Origin: Thiomargarita sp.
GTDB lineage: Bacteria; Pseudomonadota; Gammaproteobacteria; Beggiatoales; Beggiatoaceae
Reading direction: 5' to 3'
DNA length: 5,357 nucleotides
Assembly (NCBI GenBank): GCA_030618965.1
Contig: JAUXCJ010000124.1
Location: 1 to 5,357 of the forward strand
Made by a program: the position numbers and the translations under genes. The notes under the pieces were generated by a model. It did no database searches and was not told where the DNA came from. It worked only from the letters and a program-made list of their open reading frames with translations. Each line of letters begins with the position of its first letter. Positions within the stretch are counted from its first letter, which is position 1. Shown here piece after piece: positions 1 to 3,907 of this stretch.

Positions 1-40
1 AACGAAGTAAGCGTAGCTAAATGACACACTAGCTTTAGTT

Positions 41-83
41 AAAAATCAACTACTTGTAAAAACTGTCCGAACTATTGATTTTT
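41..83. repeat. AT-rich inverted repeat, 9-bp arms
   Basis: AAAAATCAA at 41-49 is the exact reverse complement of TTGATTTTT at 75-83, with 25 bases between them. It lies in the gene-free stretch 1-155. All three plus-strand frames carry stops within the first 24 bases, so no plus-strand gene continues into this stretch. The arms contain few G or C bases and neither strand shows a proper stem followed by a T run, so I do not call a terminator. In AT-rich DNA a repeat of this size can arise by chance. Confidence 0.3.
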
Positions 84-116
84 GGAACTGTGATGAATGG
101 AGAATTTTATTTTATT

Positions 117-144
117 ACCTGACAGATTTCTAAAACCTGTCAGT
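117..144 (-). repeat. Imperfect palindrome / RNA hairpin after the prmB operon
   Basis: CTGACAG at 119-125 pairs with CTGTCAG at 137-143. Inside that, TTT (127-129) pairs with AAA (133-135) around a 3-base loop. The single mismatch (126 against 136) becomes a G-U pair in minus-strand RNA, so the transcript from the prmB side folds into an 11-bp stem. It begins 12 bases after the stop codon of the 93-residue gene, which suits a 3'-end structure or terminator. However, the bases after the stem are not a T run. The near-perfect CCTGTCAG-type arms look like a dispersed palindromic repeat, which one copy cannot prove. Confidence 0.5.
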
Positions 145-155
145 ATAACTAACGC

Positions 156-437
156 CTAAAAAACATTATCCGCTTCCGTAATATCAAAAAGATCCCAATG
201 TTTATTAATATCAAGATAGTCTTGATATCTGATTTGAGCAGAAATGATATGAGTGCCTTTACAAAACTGACAAGACTTTTTTTCTCGTTTGTGTCGGGGT
301 GTTCGCAATGCACCTGTATAATTACGTTCCCATTTAACACTGATGATAAGTTCACAATCTAAACATTCTGTTTGGTAATAAATGGGACGCGGTTTGGCAC
401 ATTTTCCCCTAAATGCTTTACTCTGATAATTAAACAT
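156..437 (-). CDS. Hypothetical 93-residue protein with two CxxC pairs (putative zinc ribbon)
   Basis: I do not recognise the family. The protein has CLDC at residues 25-28 and CQFC at 56-59, a CxxC-27-CxxC arrangement typical of a zinc ribbon with four cysteine ligands. Between the pairs lies a basic stretch (RTPRHKREKK, 45-54) and aromatic residues. The C-terminal third is rich in Asp, Tyr and Trp. There is no signal peptide or membrane segment, so it is probably cytoplasmic. Its ATG (435-437) overlaps the last 8 bases of prmB (ATGTTTAA, where TAA ends prmB). No Shine-Dalgarno sits at normal spacing, so translation is probably coupled to prmB. Zinc binding is inferred from cysteine spacing. 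Binding of nucleic acid or protein is possible but unproven. Confidence 0.65.
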   Translation of the reverse strand: MFNYQSKAFRGKCAKPRPIYYQTECLDCELIISVKWERNYTGALRTPRHKREKKSCQFCKGTHIISAQIRYQDYLDINKHWDLFDITEADNVF

Positions 438-1341
438 AACTGGAACTGCATTCTTCTCTAGTTAATAAAAATACCCCTAAACCACCCCGTTGAAATTCAA
501 TCCATCTAAATGGTACATCGGGATATTGTTCAATCAGTTGAGTTTTACTGACACCTACTTCGACAATGAGCTTGCCTTCTGGTGTCAAATAGTCTGGGGC
601 TTTTTCTAAGATTTGTTTAACAAAAAGTAATCCATCCTCTCCCGCTTCAAGGCCAATTTTAGGCTCATGATGATATTCATTCGGCATGGTTTCCAGCGCG
701 TGGGGATCAACATAAGGCGGATTGCAAATAATTAAATCGTAACGTTTTCCGGCTAAGTTTGAAAATAAATCAGAACAGATAGTATGCACACGCTGTTCTA
801 AACCATAATTTTTAATGTTTTTATTTGCAACTTCAAGGGCTTCTGATGAAATATCTACAGCATCAATCTCAGCATTAGGAAATGCTATCATGGCACTAGC
901 AATTGCAATACAACCGCTACCTGTACATAAATCAAGTACATGCTCAACCTCGTTTGACTCTACCCAAGGCTGAAATCCTTGTTCAATTAATTCCGCGATT
1001 GGAGAGCGGGGAATTAAAACCTGCTTGTCTACAAAAAAACGCATCTGAGCAAACCAAGCCTCTCCAGTCAAATAGGGTGTTGGAATGCGTTGCTCTATTC
1101 GTTGATTAAATAAATCAAGTATGGCTTGTTTTTCGACTGTTGTTAATCGAGAATGCCATAAAACATCTGGAATTTCAGGGGGTAAATGCAAGGCGTGGCA
1201 AACCAATACGACGGCTTCATCTATAGCATTCTCAGTACCATGTCCAAAAAATAGATTGGCTTTATTAAATTGAGTTGCGCCCCAGCGTATAAAATCGCCA
1301 ACAGTATGCAGTTCGTTAATCATAAATTTTGAATTTTCCAT
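430..1341 (-). CDS. prmB: 50S ribosomal protein L3 N5-glutamine methyltransferase PrmB
   Basis: This 303-residue protein is a SAM-dependent class I methyltransferase of the HemK/PrmC family. PrmB methylates a glutamine side chain of ribosomal protein L3 in the cytoplasm, which aids assembly of the large subunit. Visible motifs are the N-terminal helical segment (NELHTVGDFIRWG from residue 9), IPRSP at 110-114, the SAM-binding motif DLCTGSGCIAIA at 137-148, an acidic VDIS turn near 162-165, and the catalytic NPPY at 207-210. The segments PNEYHHEP and EQYPDVPF also match my memory of E. coli PrmB, about 310 residues long. The NPPY motif alone would also fit PrmC, but the N-terminal and C-terminal segments favour PrmB. 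The first ATG gives the usual family length but has no Shine-Dalgarno. A second ATG, six codons later at 1321-1323, has GGAAAA upstream and is a possible alternative. The gene is first in a unit with the downstream CxxC protein. Confidence 0.95.
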   Translation of the reverse strand: MENSKFMINELHTVGDFIRWGATQFNKANLFFGHGTENAIDEAVVLVCHALHLPPEIPDVLWHSRLTTVEKQAILDLFNQRIEQRIPTPYLTGEAWFAQMRFFVDKQVLIPRSPIAELIEQGFQPWVESNEVEHVLDLCTGSGCIAIASAMIAFPNAEIDAVDISSEALEVANKNIKNYGLEQRVHTICSDLFSNLAGKRYDLIICNPPYVDPHALETMPNEYHHEPKIGLEAGEDGLLFVKQILEKAPDYLTPEGKLIVEVGVSKTQLIEQYPDVPFRWIEFQRGGLGVFLLTREECSSSYV

Positions 1342-1383
1342 ATAAACTTAATTAAAAAAAGCTTGCATCATTTTAGCTACTTT

Positions 1384-1413
1384 ATTATAATGCGCCCGTT
1401 GATGCGAATTCAC
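1384..1413 (-). promoter_or_regulatory. Candidate prmB promoter
   Basis: Read on the minus strand, TATAAT (1384-1389) is a perfect -10 box. It would start transcription near 1377 and give a leader of about 36 bases before the prmB ATG at 1341. The best -35 is weak (GTGAAT, 1408-1413, 18-bp spacer). The same bases read on the plus strand also give TATAAT (1386-1391), so the strand assignment rests on gene position. Confidence 0.4.
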
Positions 1414-1418
1414 ACCTG

Positions 1419-1436
1419 AGCTTTTTTAAAAAAGCT
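1419..1436. promoter_or_regulatory. 18-bp perfect A/T palindrome upstream of the tRNA promoter
   Basis: AGCTTTTTTAAAAAAGCT is a perfect 18-bp palindrome ending one base before the tRNA -35 box. Its T6/A6 tracts sit where an RNA polymerase alpha-subunit UP element or an intrinsically bent tract would be expected at a strong stable-RNA promoter. It has no loop, so it is more likely DNA-level than a terminator. The UP-element role is inferred from position and composition. Confidence 0.4.
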
Positions 1437-1437
1437 G

Positions 1438-1465
1438 TTGATTTTAACTCAAATTTGTGTATAAT
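1438..1465 (+). promoter_or_regulatory. Sigma70-type promoter of tRNA-Asn
   Basis: TTGATT (1438-1443) and a perfect TATAAT (1460-1465) are separated by 16 bp. Initiation near 1472 would leave a leader of about five bases before the mature tRNA 5' end at 1477. The bases after the -10 box are AT-rich, without the GC discriminator usual at stringently controlled promoters. Confidence 0.75.
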
Positions 1466-1476
1466 ATCAAAATTAT

Positions 1477-1552
1477 TCCCTGGTAGCTCAGTTGGTAGAG
1501 CAGTTGACTGTTAATCAATTGGTCGGCGGTTCGAGTCCGTCCCGGGGAGCCA
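1477..1552 (+). tRNA. tRNA-Asn (anticodon GTT)
   Basis: This is a complete 76-base cloverleaf. The acceptor stem pairs TCCCTGG (1477-1483) with CCGGGGA (1542-1548), including one G-T pair. The D arm contains AGCTCAGTTGGTAGAGC. The anticodon stem is GTTGA/TCAAT (1503-1507, 1515-1519) and its 7-base loop CTGTTAA carries anticodon GTT at 1510-1512, which reads AAC and AAT. The T arm is GGCGG/CCGTC around TTCGAGT. The discriminator is G1549 and the CCA end is encoded (1550-1552), as usual in gammaproteobacteria. It has its own promoter and terminator and is a single-gene unit. Confidence 0.98.
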
Positions 1553-1560
1553 GTTTCTAT

Positions 1561-1597
1561 AAAGCCGTTGTTAATTATTAACAACGGCTTTTTTTTT
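1561..1597 (+). terminator. Rho-independent terminator of tRNA-Asn
   Basis: The 14-base arm 1561-1574 (AAAGCCGTTGTTAA) pairs perfectly with 1578-1591 around a TTA loop. Nine consecutive T residues (1589-1597) follow the stem. It begins nine bases after the tRNA CCA end, so it closes the tRNA transcript and isolates the lipoprotein gene downstream. Confidence 0.95.
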
Positions 1598-1609
1598 GCC
1601 TAAATAGTC

Positions 1610-1630
1610 TACTTATTGTTACAATAAGTA
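1610..1630. repeat. 21-bp dyad, candidate operator
   Basis: TACTTATTGT (1610-1619) and ACAATAAGTA (1621-1630) are perfect 10-bp inverted arms around one central base. It lies just after the tRNA terminator, in the region upstream of the lipoprotein gene. There is no T run and almost no loop, so it reads as a DNA-level dyad such as a dimeric repressor site rather than an RNA hairpin. It is about 48 bp upstream of the candidate -35 box, so an operator role is only possible. Confidence 0.45.
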
Positions 1631-1640
1631 ATAAAATTAA

Positions 1641-1674
1641 TTAATTTCAACTTGTTACATTTTTTTGAAATTAA
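1641..1674. repeat. AT-rich inverted repeat, 10-bp arms
   Basis: TTAATTTCAA (1641-1650) is the exact reverse complement of TTGAAATTAA (1665-1674), with a 14-base spacer containing a T7 tract. It ends four bases before the candidate -35 box of the lipoprotein gene. It could be a regulator site or a weak RNA stem. In sequence this rich in A and T, chance is a real alternative. Confidence 0.35.
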
Positions 1675-1677
1675 ATT

Positions 1678-1705
1678 TTGAAAACAGCCATAATTGTTGT
1701 AAAAT
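1678..1705 (+). promoter_or_regulatory. Candidate promoter of the lipoprotein gene
   Basis: TTGAAA (1678-1683) and TAAAAT (1700-1705) each match the sigma70 consensus at five of six bases, with a 16-bp spacer. Transcription would start near 1712 and give a leader of about 125 bases. A GATAAT at 1741-1746 has no usable -35 partner. The stretch 1598-1837 otherwise holds no gene I can support. Confidence 0.45.
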
Positions 1706-1837
1706 ACTCAGCAAATGTATTAAAAATGCCTAATTTTGCGGATAATACCAACTTATCAATTAATTTAAGATGGTTTTTTTGAACCCGCATATAACTGTCC
1801 ATTAATATTTGGACTCAATCTGTTTTAGGAAATCAAA

Positions 1838-2134
1838 ATGAAACTAAATAACATTTTTTTGTCAGGAGCTATATTTGCAATAGTAGTCTCTTTCTCTGCT
1901 TGTATTAAAACTGCTGAAAAGCAAATGGATGTCGTGGGTAAAACCATTACATTGGAACAAGACACAAATTTGGAGTGGGAAGGTAAACAGAAGTATGTCG
2001 CAGAAGAAGGCGATACACTAACAATAATAATGTCACAGCCTTGTAAAGTAAAACCTGAAATAGAATGTTGGATTGTAAATCATAATGAACATGGAAGAGG
2101 TGTTATGGTAGCGCAAGAAAACCTTCTCCAATAA
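1838..2134 (+). CDS. Small putative lipoprotein, possible SH3-like domain
   Basis: I do not recognise the family. The 98-residue product starts with a short charged end (MKLNN), a hydrophobic core (about residues 6-19) and FSAC ending at Cys22. This is a type II signal peptide, although Phe at the -3 position is unusual for a lipobox. The mature 77-residue protein would be lipid-anchored in the periplasm. From Val33 on, a pattern of short beta strands, EEGDTLTII (56-64), a tryptophan-valine strand (CWIVN, 77-81) and a glycine-led turn before VMVAQENL resembles bacterial SH3-like barrels. That fold is an inference. Cys69 and Cys77 could form a disulfide. AGGA (1827-1830), seven bases before the ATG, supports the start. 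It is transcribed alone and convergent with the GTPase operon. The stop TAA runs directly into a hairpin region. Confidence 0.75.
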   Translation: MKLNNIFLSGAIFAIVVSFSACIKTAEKQMDVVGKTITLEQDTNLEWEGKQKYVAEEGDTLTIIMSQPCKVKPEIECWIVNHNEHGRGVMVAQENLLQ

Positions 2135-2140
2135 CGGAGT

Positions 2141-2180
2141 TCATCAAGCGGAGGCGCTATCTAACGCGCCCTGCTTATGA
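2141..2180. repeat. Bulged GC-rich hairpin between convergent genes
   Basis: On the plus strand TCAT (2141-2144), AAGCGG (2146-2151) and GGCGC (2153-2157) pair with GCGCC (2166-2170), CTGCTT (2171-2176) and ATGA (2177-2180). C2145 and A2152 are bulged out, one pair is G-T, and the loop is eight bases. This 15-bp stem is the most GC-rich spot in an AT-rich region. It starts six bases after the lipoprotein stop and lies 33 bases beyond the GTPase operon stop on the other strand. It could terminate both transcripts, but the only T run (2204-2211) is 24 bases past the stem. The bulged bases and the TCAAGCGG motif recall integron attC hairpins. Confidence 0.6.
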
Positions 2181-2213
2181 TAATTATGAATCACTTCAGA
2201 CTATTTTTTTTGC

Positions 2214-2948
2214 CTATTTATTAAATCTCATAATTTTTTTAAGCTTATCAAAACGTCCTTTTCCCTTGTTAAAATCAATTTCAGATTCAACCTCTGAAGA
2301 TAAAGTCAATAACAACATGTCCTCACTGAGTTCCGCAATTTCTTCACATTTTTCAAGGCTGACTCTACCCGTGGATATAAGATAAAAGTGGCCATTTTCA
2401 GTTGATGGCTCAAAATCCATCAAATAACGCGCACAGCGATTTCTATTAACTGGCGTAGAAGGCAAAATCAACTTATTCGATTGAATCGGGCTTAAACTCA
2501 AATCAGCTTGTTTATATAAGCTAGGCAATATCACGGTTTTTTCAGCTTCTTGTGCATATAAGGTTTCAGCGTAATCACTAAAATGTTGCTGATGAGGCTT
2601 ATAAGTTTTTTGAGAACAGAGTAATAAACTCGTTATTGATTCTAAGATATTTTCCTGCTCTTCTTTATCAAATTCTAAATAAAGCGTGTTATAAATCACT
2701 CTGTTTCCATGATCAAGGCGAGAACTGGGTAAGTCTCCAATTAATAAACCAACCGCTTGATCTTCAAGAAGTAAAGCCAATATAGGAGCTTCGCCACCCG
2801 CATCACGTAATGCGACTCGGTGCATATATTCCATTTGTTCAAATAATTGCAGTTCCCCCTGTTTAACTATCCAATCATAATCTTTCCTCGGATCAATTTC
2901 TCGCGTATGAACAGCAGCCCCTTGCCAATTAACTTGTTTTACTTTCAT
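2214..2948 (-). CDS. Unknown 244-residue partner protein of the GTPase operon
   Basis: I do not recognise the family with certainty. The protein is soluble, with no signal peptide or membrane segment. An N-terminal alpha/beta-looking region (about 1-110) contains LLLEDQAVGLLIGDLPSSR at 59-77, followed by the charged stretch DHGNRVIYNTLYLEF at 79-93, the most motif-like part of the protein. The C-terminal part has strands around HFYLISTGRV (187-196), a helix rich in Glu, and a basic tail (GKGRFDKLKKIMRFNK). No P-loop is visible. Its ATG overlaps the stop of the upstream GTPase gene as ATGA, and GAGG (2959-2962) lies ten bases upstream, so translation is coupled. It is probably an effector, adaptor or regulator of the GTPases. 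The motif region loosely recalls GTPase-associated proteins of bacterial conflict systems, from memory only. Confidence 0.75.
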   Translation of the reverse strand: MKVKQVNWQGAAVHTREIDPRKDYDWIVKQGELQLFEQMEYMHRVALRDAGGEAPILALLLEDQAVGLLIGDLPSSRLDHGNRVIYNTLYLEFDKEEQENILESITSLLLCSQKTYKPHQQHFSDYAETLYAQEAEKTVILPSLYKQADLSLSPIQSNKLILPSTPVNRNRCARYLMDFEPSTENGHFYLISTGRVSLEKCEEIAELSEDMLLLTLSSEVESEIDFNKGKGRFDKLKKIMRFNK

Positions 2949-3898
2949 TTTTTTGATACCTCAATCAGTGAAGCATTTCCATAAATTTTAAATGAGCGAT
3001 TACGGGCTTCCGCAAATTCGCTCAAGGCTTTTTGAAAAGCGACATTTTCATCTCGTAACCAGCGCATCAAACGGCTCAATTGAGTACGATGTTGATCATG
3101 TTGCAATAAGGCAAATGCCAGCGCATAGCGTAAAGCTTGATCAGTATTTTGAGGTCGAAATTCTAAATTAGGTTTCCTCACAAATATCAATTCATTATGT
3201 TTATTGTGATAATCAATATGAGTAAACTCCACGCAACCCAAAGTTTTGACAGGTATCAAAACCCCAGCAACATTATTTTGTTCTGAAAGCATATTGAGAA
3301 CAATTCTATAACGTTTTTCAAAGGCTGTTTCTAACTGGTTTCGACGGGTTTCATTTTTAAGCCACGCTTCACATTTAGTAATTACAAATAAAAGCAAATG
3401 ATCTCGTTTTTCATTTTTTAATGTAGGTACAAGCAGTTTATAAATTTGTATAGGATCATTTCGTTGAGCCAATAAAAAATCATCACCTTCGACTAAGACA
3501 GAGCCATCTATTACAATCATAATCACAAGAGATTCTTCTAGCTTATTTTGAAAATCCTTAAAATCATGATGATCACTATCCGTATCCGCATGTATTAAAC
3601 CGCCCGCAATATCATAAAAAACAAAATCCAGTTCCTTTTTACCTTTAAATAACATTTCAAATTTACGCTCAACAATACCAGCAGTACCCCTCAGTAAAGG
3701 CCCTGTGGGTGTAAAAGTCGGTTGCGTAATAATATTACTCAGCTTCAAATAAGCCTCTTGAAGATCATCAGCCGTATCTTTACTCGCCGCGAGTTCAAAA
3801 CCCGATTGCTTATCAAATTGATGATACATAGTTGCCAATAATGTCGTTTTACCCACACCATCTGGCCCTATCATCATCATAACTGTCCGATTTGGCAT
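2945..3898 (-). CDS. P-loop GTPase, TRAFAC-like, possible conflict-system type
   Basis: The 317-residue protein has a GTPase core near its start: P-loop GPDGVGKT (residues 11-18) after a hydrophobic strand, a conserved-looking TFTPTGPLL (61-69) in the switch I area, G3 motif DIAG (96-99) in VFYDIAGG, a VIDGS strand end (129-133), and G4 motif TKCE (174-177) in place of the usual NKxD or TKxD. A G5-like segment may be VKTLGC (217-222). The C-terminal 60 residues are helical and basic (HRTQLSRLMRWLRDENVAF). No membrane segment is visible, so it is cytoplasmic. The start is supported by AGGGG (3904-3908) five bases upstream of ATG. It lies nine bases after the large GTPase gene and overlaps the next gene by four bases. 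GTP specificity is likely but the Glu in G4 leaves doubt. The Double-GTPase (DO-GTPase) group is a candidate family. Confidence 0.8.
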   Translation of the reverse strand: MPNRTVMMMIGPDGVGKTTLLATMYHQFDKQSGFELAASKDTADDLQEAYLKLSNIITQPTFTPTGPLLRGTAGIVERKFEMLFKGKKELDFVFYDIAGGLIHADTDSDHHDFKDFQNKLEESLVIMIVIDGSVLVEGDDFLLAQRNDPIQIYKLLVPTLKNEKRDHLLLFVITKCEAWLKNETRRNQLETAFEKRYRIVLNMLSEQNNVAGVLIPVKTLGCVEFTHIDYHNKHNELIFVRKPNLEFRPQNTDQALRYALAFALLQHDQHRTQLSRLMRWLRDENVAFQKALSEFAEARNRSFKIYGNASLIEVSKK

Positions 3899-3907
3899 CT
3901 TTTCCCC

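Noticed and set aside
1..24. C-terminal end of a plus-strand gene entering the window (frame 1 reads seven codons, then TGA)
   Set aside because: Seven codons give no recognisable motif, and the other two frames also close at once. There is no support for a gene.
61..70. Ten-base direct repeat AACTGTCCGA, also present at 3881-3890
   Set aside because: The flanks differ and the second copy lies inside the GTPase coding region. A single ten-base match over 5 kb is not convincing.
149..355. 68-codon minus-strand open frame
   Set aside because: It overlaps the 93-residue CxxC gene in another frame, has no supporting ribosome site, and the alternative frame has the CxxC pairs and the coupled start.
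903..1109. 68-codon plus-strand open frame inside prmB
   Set aside because: It lies entirely antisense to the conserved methyltransferase and shows no motif or ribosome binding site.
2141..2211. Classical intrinsic terminator for the lipoprotein gene
   Set aside because: The stem is strong, but the T run begins 24 bases after it, so the standard stem-plus-T-tract form is not met. Recorded as a hairpin only.
1477..2212. Integrated element at the tRNA-Asn 3' end
   Set aside because: tRNA-Asn genes are common integration sites, but no second copy of the tRNA 3' end and no integrase gene occur in the window.
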